A stretch of 64,000 nucleotides of DNA from Plantago ovata (GCA_028274465.1 CM051456.1:83190753-83254752), one strand, 5' to 3'. Positions 1-10,600 are shown, numbered from the stretch's first letter. Notes: generated by a model not told the origin, from the sequence alone. Numbers and translations: made by a program.

Positions 1-1
1 T

Positions 2-1327
2 CACCAGAGCTATGAAGAAGATGTAAGTCAAGCTCTCTTGCTGGCAAAAAGTGCTCTTGTCAAAGCTCAGACTATTATGGATGAGAAGGCCGCAACAGAG
101 AAAAGACATGAAGAGAACATGATGAATATTCAAAAAGAGTTAGCAACAATGAACTCTGATCAACAAGAAATCATCATGAAGTATAACAGTCTCAACACTC
201 TTGCTGAAAATTGCAATGAGTTTTATTCTCTGCACATCACTCCGATGTTGCAATCCATGTCTAAGGGGGAAAAGAAGACTAGAAAAAGCAATCAAACCCC
301 TCCTACTCCTGCTGATGATGTGCCACTTCCACTAGAACCTCTTGCTGAAAGAGAGCAAAGTTCTAAAAGACAAGCAGAAACTGAGTTAAATTCAGCAAGT
401 ACAAAAAAGAGAAAAACCGCTGCTGAAACTCAAGATTTCTGTCATATTGAAAGTCATCACAATCTGAATGAAGATGATGAAGAAGATGATGACAATCAAA
501 CAATAGCTCAAGCCATAAGAGCTAGACCCTTAACAGCCATAACTCCGTCTGGCCACTCAAGGCATTTTTCATCTGACTCTTCAGCAAGAGATCAAGACAA
601 TGCTAAAACAAGAAGAAGAAGGCAAAGACAGGAAGAGAAAAGGCTGGCCAACATTGCTATTGGCTCCGGCATTGAATATACAAAGACCAGCAATGATGAA
701 ACCACTCAGAATGTGATCAGAAACATTCATGGTTGCTGGATCCTAAAGCTGGAAGATTTGTTGGTAAATGAGTTCTTTCCTACAGCCTGTTTGAATCAGA
801 TGTTCAAATGGATTGAACTCAAGGTCCAAAAGAAGCAAAGGGAAGAATCCCTCCCAAGAAATATTGCTAAGAAATGGTTGAATCTTGAGGTTTATGTAAG
901 AAGAGTTGCCATTGGTAAGACATTTAGACAAGAACCAGATATAGTCAAACCAACTGGCATCGCTTTCTATGCTGACCCGGTAACAAAGAAACCTAAGAAG
1001 AAACTTGGATTGATTCCTTATGAGTACTTGTATCTGACTGCTCAGGATCAAGAAGATGATCTTCTCTGGTTAAGAAAGATTCATCCGAGAAACATTTCAG
1101 ATACACAGCTTCTCCATGCCAGCAATTGGGGTATGCATTTGTGGGTTGTTAACTACATGGAAATGAATGCTGAAAAGCATCATCATACTGCCTGCAAAAA
1201 TGCAAGAATTCTTCAACTACAAGTCCGTAGGCTACTGGAAAACTACGAGAAGGATTGTGTTGAATTCACTGCTCTTGCTGAGAAGAGTGTAAGAGAGATT
1301 TTGAGAAAATCCTCTGAAAGAGTTTAA
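2..1327 (+). CDS. Third (env-position) ORF of Sirevirus E1, C-terminal 441 codons
   Basis: Reading frame open from the window edge to TAA at 1325-1327, the end of the long frame that follows pol in this family. The visible part starts in a helical, coiled-coil-like stretch rich in Glu, Lys and Gln. It continues through an acidic patch near 470-495 and an Arg-rich cluster near 608-645 that looks like a nuclear localisation signal, then a conserved C-terminal domain with WGMHLW. I see no signal peptide, transmembrane span or glycoprotein-like Cys pattern. Homologous frames lie at 27058-32351 (minus), 34457-36209 and 50908-56159. This is the only uninterrupted version of the C-terminal part in plus orientation here. 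Function is unknown; 'envelope' describes position only. Confidence 0.75.
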   Translation, partial: HQSYEEDVSQALLLAKSALVKAQTIMDEKAATEKRHEENMMNIQKELATMNSDQQEIIMKYNSLNTLAENCNEFYSLHITPMLQSMSKGEKKTRKSNQTPPTPADDVPLPLEPLAEREQSSKRQAETELNSASTKKRKTAAETQDFCHIESHHNLNEDDEEDDDNQTIAQAIRARPLTAITPSGHSRHFSSDSSARDQDNAKTRRRRQRQEEKRLANIAIGSGIEYTKTSNDETTQNVIRNIHGCWILKLEDLLVNEFFPTACLNQMFKWIELKVQKKQREESLPRNIAKKWLNLEVYVRRVAIGKTFRQEPDIVKPTGIAFYADPVTKKPKKKLGLIPYEYLYLTAQDQEDDLLWLRKIHPRNISDTQLLHASNWGMHLWVVNYMEMNAEKHHHTACKNARILQLQVRRLLENYEKDCVEFTALAEKSVREILRKSSERV

Positions 1328-1589
1328 GTCCCTGCAATAGTTTCTTGTTAAAAGTTTTTGTTTGCTATTCTCTGTTATCTACGCTTTCTTGTAAACTTAT
1401 GAATGATAACTTTCAGCAATAAATTCTTTTTGACTCTTATTGGTTTTTGATCATGCAACTTACTTATGCTTACTGTTTATTAATTCAAGTATGCTTGCAT
1501 TAATCATCTGATTTATTCAACATCAGAAACCTCTAAAAGGATAACAATTAATTTAGCCATGGATTGCTAACATCAAAAAGGGGGAAATT
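1328..1589 (+). other. 3' UTR and polypurine tract of E1
   Basis: Noncoding stretch between the third ORF stop and the LTR. It ends in a purine run (AAAAAGGGGGAAATT, about 1575-1589) directly before the LTR start TGTTAGG. That is the normal position of the plus-strand primer. E2 and E4 share this layout; E3 has lost it. Confidence 0.8.
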
Positions 1590-3314
1590 TGTTAGGAAAC
1601 TTGTAATTTTGATGAGCAATTAACCATGCTAAATTAAGAACAGTCCAGTAACTAGTACTCTTAAGGTCCATAGGAATTTAGATTTTTTTAAAGGACATTG
1701 TAAAAGAGGAACGTTTGCTGATGACTTAGATAGGTGTTAGATAAGTTTTATCTTAGTGTATGACGCATTTTGTTTTCTAAGAAGAAAATAATTTGCTGAC
1801 ACTTAAGTGGATGACGTACCTTAATTTCTGAAAAGAAATTAATCTATTGACACCTTAGCGTATGATGTATTTTATTTTCTGAAAAGAAAATATCTTATTG
1901 ATGCGTAGCTTTGATTTTTCTGAAAAGAAAATGACCTATTGAAGTATTTGCTGAAGATGTATTTTGTTTATTACAAACAATTTATTGAAGCAAATAAGAA
2001 ACCGGTCAGAATCTTGAAGACTTTTGAAGATCTGAAGATTTGAAGACTTGAAGACTTGAAGATTGTTGAAGACTGGTAAGGCACGTGTTACTCAGAAAGT
2101 GAAATTTTCAGCAACAACATTGCATAAGTGAAAATCTGAAAGACAGAGTAGGTTGTGCTTGCTGAAACTGAGACTGAACACTTGCTGATGAACACATGTG
2201 ACCTCTTGCTGAATGTACGTGATTTTGCGCTCCAATGTTACTGTTTGAATTCTATTCAAAGGTGCATTTAATGCAAAGCTTACACAAAGGACATGAAGAC
2301 TAGAAGACAAACAAAGGTTGCTGCTGAAAGTACAAAAGCAAGATAGTGACATGTTAAGGAACAAAAGCCTTAGGATTTGAAATTCAAACGGCTCCTTACT
2401 TGCACTATAAATAGAGGTCATCCGGCAAAGAGTTGAAGGGTGTCAACAACGTGATCAAACTCTCACTTGTGCTTAAAACTCACAAACCTTCAAACTCTCT
2501 TACTGCCATTGATCCGTTCCAAGACTTAAAGTTTGAAAAAGCTACTTGTGAAGAAGTAGAATAAACTCGGCTAAGAAATTAGTTAAGTGTTCTTTCTTTC
2601 GAACAAGAACAAGTCTTGACACCAGAAACAATCAAACTTGTTTACTGCAAAGTATTCCAAGTTGTGTTTCTTAGATTACTTGTTGTAACTGAATAAGTTA
2701 TAATTAAGTTATCTCACCCCAAAACACTCTAACTGAAAATACACCCTTTCAGGCGTGATATTCAGGGGGAACTTAATCGAGCACAGTTTTGCTGATTAAA
2801 AGTACCAAGTTTGGTGGAGAACAAGGTTGAGTTCTCTAGTTTAGGTTGGAGACGAAGCAAGTGTGCTTTGGTTTCTGTTGAATCGCTTTAGATAGGAGAT
2901 TGTAAGGAACCTCAATCATATCTTAGTGGATTCAGTCCTAGAAAGGACAAAGTGGATTAGTTGGGAGATTACGCCACTCTCAGATACCACTCTAAAAGCG
3001 TTTGTGTGATTTACTTACTGCATTTAGCTTTCAGCAAATTCTATCTGTTTGTACACAGTCACTCACATCACTTGCTGAAACACTTTACTTGCTGAAAAAG
3101 CACTTATTGTTTCAAAGACTTCCGCTCTCTGATTTTAAGTATCAGCAAACCAAGCTACTGTAAAGTAACTTACACTTGCTGAGAAATTTAAGTATCAGCA
3201 ACCTCATTACTGAAAAGTAATAAGTACTTGCTGAGAAAGTTTTAAACGACAAAAGTTTGAAAAGACTATTCACCCCCCCCTCTAGTCTTTTCTTGTTGTT
3301 TAAAGGGACCAACA
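1590..3314 (+). repeat. 3' LTR of E1 (long LTR subtype, 1725 bp)
   Basis: Starts TGTTAGG, ends CCAACA. Its U3 holds about four degenerate ~55-bp tandem units (about 1750-1960), each containing the palindromic word TTTTCTGAAAAGAAAA. Subtype-B LTRs (E2, E3) lack these units, which explains their shorter length. It also has a GAAGACTT run (2014-2075), a CACGTG box at 2082-2087, a TATA box at 2406-2413 and a poly-C tract near 3273. I count about 15 copies of TTGCTGA or its complement in this one LTR. Confidence 0.9.
2406..2413 (+). promoter_or_regulatory. TATA box of Sirevirus LTR promoter
   Basis: TATAAATA inside a block (CACTATAAATAGAGGTCATC) conserved in every Sirevirus LTR here: 21285-21292 (minus), 26050-26057 (minus), 41153-41160, 43179-43186 and 57047-57054. 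It is the only strong TATA motif in the LTR and probably sets the genomic RNA start. Confidence 0.75.
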
Positions 3315-3457
3315 CTTGCTAAGAAAGTTAAGTACCAGCAAACTCATTACTGAAAAGTAATAAGCACTTGCTAAGAAAGTTTTAAACGACGAAAAGTTTG
3401 AAAAGACTATTCACCCCCCCCCCTCTAGTCTTCTCTTGTTTTTTAAAGGGACCAACA
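3315..3457 (+). repeat. Surviving 3' end of the E2 5' LTR
   Basis: The last 143 bp of an LTR, ending CCAACA at 3457 and followed by primer-binding-site-like sequence and gag. It shares diagnostic variants (TTGCTAAGAAAG, GTACCAGC, CGACGAAAAG) with the E2 3' LTR end at 41920-42064. The adjacent E1 LTR lacks them. The rest was displaced upstream by E1. Confidence 0.8.
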
Positions 3458-3459
3458 AT

Positions 3460-3471
3460 TGATATCAGAGC
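3460..3471 (+). promoter_or_regulatory. Mutated initiator-Met tRNA primer-binding site of E2
   Basis: TGATATCAGAGC, compared with TGGTATCAGAGC in E3 (44095-44106). The G to A change at the third base weakens pairing with the initiator-Met tRNA 3' end. Confidence 0.7.
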
Positions 3472-3567
3472 TGGAGGTTCTTTAACCTTCAGCACTGGAC
3501 CTAGATCCCCTTAGGTGCTTTCCGTAAATCACTTTCACTTGATCAGTTTGGTAGTCTTTTACTGACA

Positions 3568-4440
3568 GGATGTCGCTATGAGACGCTCCCTTGCTGAATC
3601 TGGAAAAATATGAAAAATGGCGAAACAACATGATGCTACATCTTGAGGCCATTAGTGATGAGATGGTTACTGTCATAAATGATGGACCAATCAAAATCAC
3701 TAAAATTGAGAGAAGTTTTCCTCACAAAACCACAGAGGAGGCTGGAAAGGAAACTATCTTAGGTGAACCAGTCGATACTGTCGTTCCAAAACCAAGAGAG
3801 GAATGGACTTCAGATGAAGCCAAAAGATTCCGTCTTGATGGTCAAGCAAGAAACATCATTATTCGATCTACTCCAGATACTATACAGTGCAAACTGTGGG
3901 GTGCCAAAACTGCTAAGGAAGCTTGGAAAATGGTTCAAGATCTTTGTGTTGGATCTGACAAAACCAAGGAAAACAAGCTCGAAGTGCTAAAGTTGAAGTT
4001 CCAAAACCTTAAACAAGGTACAAATGAGTCACTGGAAGACTTGGATTTCAGATTCACAACTCTAGTGAGTGAGATGGCTGCCTTAGGAGTTGGAAACTTC
4101 TATTCAAATTCTAAAAAGGTGAAAACCATTATTAGAAGTCTGAACCTAGAATGGATCCATACTCAGAACTTCTACTACAATCAAGGAATGCCAAATATCA
4201 CTCCAACTGAGTTTTTCTCTCATCTTGCTACTGTCAACTATGAGACAAATCAAAGAGAAAATGTGTTTGCTGAAAAATCGCAAAACATTGATCTTGCTGC
4301 TAAGCCGTCATCTTCTGAAAAGAAGAATGATAAAGAGCCTGTTGATGAAAACTCTCTTGTTGTTTGAAACATGAAGAAATTCATCAGTAAGGAACTTGAA
4401 AGGCGAAAAGCAAAAGAGAAGCTGAAAAAGCATCTTGGTA
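3568..4440 (+). pseudogene. E2 gag, N-terminal domain, with early stop
   Basis: Copia-type gag (UBN2/Retrotran_gag_2-like) homologous to E3 gag at 44205. The ancestral start at 3568 is followed by TGA as the fourth codon (GGA in E3). The longest open piece (3591-4367) starts at an internal Met and ends at a TGA where E3 reads on. The conserved W(R)NNMMLHLE block and the downstream helical capsid-like region are recognisable. This domain normally forms the particle shell; here it cannot be made full length. Confidence 0.8.
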
Positions 4441-5128
4441 ACAACTACCAAAATGCTAGGACTAGAAGGAACCTTGATAGAAAAGAACTTTCAGCAAAAC
4501 GGCAACCAAGCAAGACACCACATCAGAAAGTGAACTTGATTAGCAATGATCAAAAGTCTTTCGATTCTAAGCCCTCTAGTTCCTCAGCAAGTAGAAAACA
4601 AGTAGAGATTGACAAACTCAAGACTTGGGTTTCTACTGGACGTTTTCTTGAACATGTTAATGGACATCCAATATTGGATAATTAACTTGTTTGCTCTTGA
4701 TTGTGCAGACTTCAGCCATGGAGACAAACAATGCAATTTGGCACTTTGACAGTGGTTGTGGAAAGCACATGACGGGCAACAAGAAAGACCTTATAAACTA
4801 TAGACGGTGGTCTAAAGGTCCAACAATAAGGTTTGGTGGTGGAGGCTTTGGTTCTACTAAAGGTTATGGTGACGTAAGTTAGGATGCATTACCATTTCGG
4901 GAGTTTTTTATGTCAAAAATCTTAAGTTTAACCTTTTCAGCATGAGTCAATTCGCTGACAAAGGTTACTTCATCAAAATCAAAAGTGATGAATGTAAACT
5001 TTTTGACTTTGAGACAAAGAAAGTTATTATGGTTGCTAGAAGATCAGGAGGTCTCTATACCGTAGATTGGTCTTCAGCAATCATTGAAAAATGCCTTATC
5101 ACAGATCATGATTGCCTTGCTGAAAAAG
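4441..5128 (+). pseudogene. E2 gag tail and aspartic protease remnant
   Basis: Compared with E3, about 1.3 kb between roughly 4450 and 4507 is deleted. The loss removes the CCHC zinc knuckle and the acidic, coiled-coil spacer. The following protease segment keeps the active-site motif HFDSGCGKHMTG (near 4740-4775). A 1-nt deletion near 4875 then creates a stop at about 4880. The region ends where Athila A is inserted, after GAAAAAGCATGG. Confidence 0.75.
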
Positions 5129-5133
5129 CATGG

Positions 5134-6537
5134 TGATGAACGTATTTTTGACGCGTTCATCTTGTCTTTTTCACCTTCTTTTGCTATCTTTTAGCCTTGT
5201 TTTTTGGTTAGTTTTGTAGAATTGTGTCACGTTTTGTGTTTTCTGCATTTTCAGGCACTTAGGTACGAAACGGTGTTTTTGGAGCTAAAAACGAGCCTTT
5301 TTGATGGAAAAGACGGCCCCGTTGAAGTTCCCCAATCTCCGTGGCTTGTTCGTAAGTGTTTGAGCTTCAATAAGCATCGAGAAGGATGAGTCCAAGGCAC
5401 CCGAGGGCCATACGAGGGCAAAAAGATTGAGTTTGAAGACAAAAATCTGCCCAGGAGCCAAGCTAAGCGCCTGGAATAGTGAAGCGTTTCGCTTCAATTT
5501 CCAGGAGCTTTGGCACAGAAGCCAAGCGAAGCGCTTGGAGTACCCGAAGCGCTTCGCTTGCCAAGCGCTCCGCTTGGCCTCTCCAAGCGGTCCGCTTGGC
5601 AGCGGTTACGTTTTCGGATTTTCCTTCTTAGATCTGATCTTTGATCATTTTTTGAATATCTTTGGAACTGTAACTTCATTTTGGAGAGCTCCTAAGCCCC
5701 AAAACTCAGAGAATATTCAGATTTCTTTGTATTTTAGCTTGGGATTCAAGGTTTTGATTGAGGATTCATCCTTTGTAATCATCTACGGAGAGGTTTTCTT
5801 TGCTTTCGACCGATTAGTGACAGCTTTGGTGGTAACTTGTATCACTCTCTTGTCTTGTAGTTTGATACGATGAATTCCAATTATTATTCATATGAATTGA
5901 TGTCTATGTTGATGAATATGAGTAGCTAAATCTTTTCTGTTGGTGGTAGAATGTAGAATATGCATGCTATGGGTTATGTTTATGCTTACATGAGATTGTG
6001 ATTCAATCTTGCTGCAAATCCCTTCATATGATTCTTAGTTGCCTATAAAATATATTCGAATTGAGTATAGTGACAAACTCTTGGTCAATGAAAGCTAAAG
6101 GATTGTATGTTAGACATTTGCAGCATGCTAGATAAATGGTGTTTGTGACAAGCACCTCTAAATTATTGATAGTGATCTTTCATGATGTGTGTCTTAAATT
6201 TGCCTAGACAAGTTGCTTAGCAGACTTGATCTAAGGTTCTACGCACTGAACTTGTGAGCATATACGTAACCCATGCATGTGTATTTGATTTCTACCACCA
6301 ACCGTTTTCCAATCTTGTTTACATAAATCTGATTTCTCGCTGCTATTGTTCAAAGGAAACGATTCTATCAACTTTGAATTCGTTGACTGAAATTGCTTGC
6401 AAAAACCCCAAGCAAAGCCACGTTAGGTCCCGAGAGAACGACACTCGGGGACAACTTGCCATTGCACTCTAGTTTGTGTAGTGATAAGTGTTCTTAGGCT
6501 CTTAAAACAATTTAATTGGTGAAAAACGACATCATCA
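5134..6537 (+). repeat. 5' LTR of Athila A
   Basis: 1404 bp, TGATGAACG to CATCATCA. The first 28 bases form a hairpin (GATGAACG with CGTTCATC). A cluster of GC-rich hairpins occupies 5481-5599. A TATA-like TATAAAATA lies near 6048. Short open frames inside the LTR are not supported as genes. Confidence 0.93.
5481..5599 (+). repeat. Cluster of five GC-rich triloop hairpins in the LTR
   Basis: Five adjacent palindromes share stems of the type (C)CAAGCG / CGCTTG(G) or GAAGCG / CGCTTC, each with a 3-nt centre. Positions and loops are 5481-5495 (TTT), 5522-5538 (AAG), 5546-5560 (CTT, one stem mismatch), 5561-5577 (CTC) and 5583-5599 (GTC). Equivalent clusters occur at 7748-7855, 12214-12334, 14304-14422 and 59414-59532. 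Confidence 0.85.
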
Positions 6538-6540
6538 ATT

Positions 6541-6558
6541 TGGCGCCGTTGCCGGGGA
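6541..6558 (+). promoter_or_regulatory. tRNA-Asp primer-binding site of Athila A
   Basis: TGGCGCCGTTGCCGGGGA, 3 nt after the LTR end, is complementary to the last 18 nt of mature plant tRNA-Asp(GTC) including CCA. It starts minus-strand synthesis. Complementarity ends here, whereas in element D it extends through the whole tRNA. Confidence 0.9.
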
Positions 6559-6709
6559 CTTAACTCCTTTGGTTGGTGTTTTTGTTTTGGTTTTTTTTAG
6601 CCAACATCTCTTCTCCACCCCCTTATTTCTTTCTTGATTGATTTGAGTGAAAGTTTTGCGAAACTAACGGAAACTTACAGTTAGTTGGAGGCTTTGTTGT
6701 TGAACAGGT

Positions 6710-7588
6710 ATGGAAGAAGTTTGCTTGAACGAAACTTTCAAAGTCCGATATGAGGCGATAAGGAAAAAGACGACGAATTATCTTGAACCGGAGGCTAGGT
6801 TATATGAGGTCACTGATGAAATTCTCTATAGCATGGCTACCTTCCGAGATTCGCCTTGTGAGAATGCATTACGATTCGTGGTGGAATACCGGCGTGACGT
6901 TGGATTGTTACCACCACGTGATTTGAATGATGATCAGCTCTTGCGACGGTTGTTTCCATGTGCTCTTACTGGGACACCCAAGGAATGGTTGAGATCTTTG
7001 CCTGGGGGATCACTGAGGAGTTGGCAAGACGTGGTAGACGCATTTCTTGATCGGTTCCTTTCGCCTAGGGAAAATGAAGAGCTCAAGAAGCGGATAATTG
7101 AATTCGCTCAGCGGAAGGGAGAAAGGTTCTGCGATGCTTTAGAGAGATTTGAGCTCTACAAGGGCGAATGCCCACATCATCGGTTGAGCGAACATGAACT
7201 GATCACTTGTTTTTATCGAGGATTGGATGAAGGCTTGCAGTTGGTGATAGATGGTGCATGTGACGGCATGGAGAATTGTACCGTATTCCAAATCAAAGTG
7301 GTTTTTGGGAGATTGCTCGCTGCGACACGTAACCAAGCTCTTGTGCCACCGGTTGATTACTCAGAGATGTATCGAGCACCCAAGCCTATTGCCATTAGTT
7401 CTTATGATGACGACTTCGATTATAAGGTGAAGACATGCTCGGGCGAAAATATTCCATATTACGTCTTTGAGGTGGAAGACTCGCAAGCTCAAGGTGAAGA
7501 GGAGTGCCTCACCGAAGAGGAAGAAAAGGTGTTATCCACTCTAATGGAGGTTTGGGGAAATGTGCTCGAAGTAGCGGGTAAATACTAA
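6710..7588 (+). CDS. Athila A gag
   Basis: 292 codons, starting at ATG 6710 about 150 nt after the primer-binding site. It has a Ty3/gypsy Retrotran_gag domain (roughly residues 45-175) with the typical tract PKEWLRSLP followed by W..V..AFL.RF. It would form the capsid. I see no CCHC zinc knuckle. The C-terminus is acidic and ends at TAA 7586-7588. The same frame reopens at 7607 and runs to 7855, overlapping the start of pol in another frame. Gag and pol are therefore separated by one stop and one frame change. Athila elements often encode a single gag-pol frame, so this may be damage; programmed recoding cannot be excluded. Confidence 0.85.
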   Translation: MEEVCLNETFKVRYEAIRKKTTNYLEPEARLYEVTDEILYSMATFRDSPCENALRFVVEYRRDVGLLPPRDLNDDQLLRRLFPCALTGTPKEWLRSLPGGSLRSWQDVVDAFLDRFLSPRENEELKKRIIEFAQRKGERFCDALERFELYKGECPHHRLSEHELITCFYRGLDEGLQLVIDGACDGMENCTVFQIKVVFGRLLAATRNQALVPPVDYSEMYRAPKPIAISSYDDDFDYKVKTCSGENIPYYVFEVEDSQAQGEEECLTEEEEKVLSTLMEVWGNVLEVAGKY

Positions 7589-7673
7589 GAGGATTTTGAT
7601 ACTAGAATGGAGTGTGTATATGGAGTTTTAGGAGAATCTGGGGTCATGCTCGAGTTACTAGAAGAGAACATGA

Positions 7674-10600
7674 GTGAAGAAAGGGGTTCCGAGTGTCACA
7701 TGCATGAAGAAAATTCACTGGAAATCCAGGCTAAGCGCTTGGGACAGTCAAGCGAAGCGCTTGAAATTCCAGGAGAGGAGGAAAAAGAAGCTCCAGGAGA
7801 CAGGCGAAGCGCTTGGCAAGCGCTCCGCCTGCGCTCTGTCAAGCGGTCCGCCTAAGACCTGGGAGGAAAATTCTGATTTTTTCAAAAATGGGAGAAATCT
7901 TCATCGTCAAGAGGAGATCATTGAGGGACTTGAAGCTGATCTGGAAAGCAAAGAAGAACATTGTGAAAGCTTTGAGGAAGAACTTGAAGAGGCAAACATA
8001 CTTTTGCGGAGTGGCAAGGAATCAAGACCACCATATCCTTTGATGTATCCTTCTAAAACTAAATCTTTGCCTAATAATACATGTGATACAGGTGATGATG
8101 AGCAGCCGGAGAAGGAGGTTGTAGAAGAAGCCGCACCAACCCCTGAACTTGTTACTGAGAAGGATAAGGAAGATGAGGAAGGGGTTGCACAACAAAAGGA
8201 GGGCGGACTCCATAAGTCGCCTAATCCTTATGTGCCCCCTAAACCCCATCTTCCCTTACCCGGAAGGATAAAGGAAGCTAAGAAGGACATCCGAGACTCA
8301 CCTATATATGGGATCCTATCAAAAGTAGAGGTGAACGTTCCCCTTCTGGAATTGATTCAAAATATTCCCGCTTACACGAAATTTTTCAAAGAAGTGAGGA
8401 GTAATAAGAAGATTTTCCAGAAAGGGGATGTGGCTGAACTTGAAATGGTTAACTCGGTGCATGAGTTACCTTTGAAGCAAAAGGATCCCGGGAGTTTCAT
8501 AATTAGTATCACCATGGGAAATGGCCGATCCACAAAAGCAATGCTTGATTTGGGGGCTAGCATTAATCTAATGCCATACTCCATCTACAAGGCGTTGGGG
8601 TTGGGAAAAATCCAACCCACTAGCATGGTCGTTCAAATGGCTGATCGAAGTGTGAAACGCCCACTAGGGATAGTCGAGGATATTCTAGTAAAGGTGGATA
8701 GAATCATTGTGCCAACCGACTTTGTGGTGATGGAAACAGCAGACGAGGGTACAAGTTCGAGAAAGGAGCATATTGTGCTTTTGGGCAGACCCTTCATGGC
8801 TACCACCAACACATGTTTGGAGCTTCGAGGGAAAAAGATCACCATGGAGGTACTTGGAGACAAAGTTCAGATCGAGCAATACAAACAGGTATGTGACCCA
8901 GACTCTGAGGAAGCTATGATTGAAGAACTTAAATTTGTTGATTGTTATGAATCTGTCTCTTGTGATACTTATTCTGCTCATCAAGTTAGCGACCCTTTAG
9001 AAGCCGCTCTTACTATGAACCTTGAAGAGGGATTTGTCACCGAAGAAGTGTTAGCTATGACAGCCCTCCTAGATAATGCACCCGAAATTCCTCTAGGAGA
9101 AGAAGTAGAAGAGTCTCTAGGAATAGATGAGGAAGAAGGAGTGACCCCTCCACCTAGTGAACCAACCCTTGAGCTTAAACCATTACCAAGTCATTTGAAA
9201 TATGTCTTCTTAGGAGAGAATGAGTCCAAACCTGTAATCATATCTTCTAAGCTTGGTAAGGAGGAAGAGGCTAAGTTAGTGGAGGTGTTGAAAATAAACA
9301 TCGGACCCATAGGATGGAGCATAGGTGACATCAAGGGTATAAGCCCGGTGCAATGTACCCACAAAATAGCCTTAGAGGAGGATGCGAAACCTGTTAGGCA
9401 ACCACAACGTAGGCTAAACCCAACTATGCAAGAAGTTGTGAAGAAAGAGGTGCTTAAACTCCTAGATGCTAAGATGATTTACCCAGCTCCCGATAGCAGA
9501 TGGGTTAGCCCCGTCCATGTAGTCCCTAAGAAGTCGGGTATAACGGTCGAAGCAAATGATAAAGGGGAATTAGTACCCGTTAGGAAAACGACAGGGTGGC
9601 GTATGTGCATCGATTATAGGAAATTGAATTCTGCCACAAAGAAAGATCATTTTCCTTTACCATTTATTGATGATATGCTTAACCGCCTAGCTGGGCAAGA
9701 GTTCTATTGTTTCTTGGATGGTTTGTCAGGTTTCTACCAGATTCCTATAGCTCCCGAGGACCAAGAGAAGACCACCTTCACATGTCCCTTTGGCATTTTC
9801 GCGTACCGTAGGATGCCTTTCGGATTGTGCAATGCTCCGGCCACCTTCCAACGTTGCATGCTCTCCGTCTTCTCCGACATGGTGAATAAATTTGTTGAGG
9901 TATTTATGGATGATTTTTCTGTTTACGGTGATTCATTTGATGATTGTCTTGATAAACTTGATCGTGTCTTAAGGAGGTGTATTGAATGTAATCTTACCTT
10001 GAGTTGGGAAAAGAGTCACTATATGGTTAAAGAGGGAATTGTGTTGGGACATGCTATTTCTAAAAGAGGGATAGAGGTAGATAAAGGGAAACTTGAAATC
10101 ATTGAAAAGTTACCTCCACCTACTTGTGTGCGTGAATTGCAATCCTTCCTTGGGCATGTAGGCTTACATAGGAGATTTATCAATGATTTCTCTAAGATAG
10201 CTAAGTACTTGAGTAACTTGCTTGCCAAAGATGTTCCCTTCGAATTCACACAAGAATGTCTTGATGCTTTCCACACACTTAAGGAGAAACTCTTAACAGC
10301 TCCTATTGTTGTCTCTCCGGATTGGGAAATACCTTTTGAAATTATGTGTGATGCTTCTGACTATGCTATGGGTGTTGTTCTTGGTCAAAAGGTTGATAAC
10401 CATTTCAGAGTGATTTACTATGCTAGTAAGACCTTAGATGCTGCTCAGATTAATTATACTACCACTGAGAAAGAATTCTTAGCGGTTATTTTTGCTCTAA
10501 GTAAATTCAGGTCCTATATTACTGGGTACAAAGTTTTTGTTCACACTGACCATGCAGCTCTCAAGCATTTGATTGCTAAGCGTGAAACCAAACCGCGCTT

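Larger units (their letters stand above)
1..3314 (+). mobile_element. Sirevirus-like Ty1/copia element E1, 3' part
   Basis: The window opens inside the third reading frame of this element. It continues through a short 3' UTR, a polypurine tract and a complete 3' LTR ending CCAACA at 3314. The next bases (CTTGC, then LTR-end sequence) match the 3' LTR of element E2 rather than E1. I therefore read E1 as a younger copy inserted in the 5' LTR of E2, with CTTGC (3315-3319) as the expected right target duplication. The left copy lies outside the window. Confidence 0.85.

Noticed and set aside
2014-2075. GAAGACTT repeats as a regulatory array
   Set aside because: Degenerate and variable between LTR copies, including ones with intact promoters. 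Looks like microsatellite slippage.
3226-3457. Two LTR ends in tandem, suggesting a shared middle LTR from unequal recombination of two Sireviruses
   Set aside because: The short second end shares private variants with the E2 3' LTR, not with the adjacent E1 LTR. Nested insertion of E1 in the E2 5' LTR explains it better.
5427-5873. 148-codon frame (also 112 codons at 14361-14699)
   Set aside because: Lies wholly inside the Athila LTR across the hairpin cluster. The two LTRs do not keep it as a protein and there are no domains.
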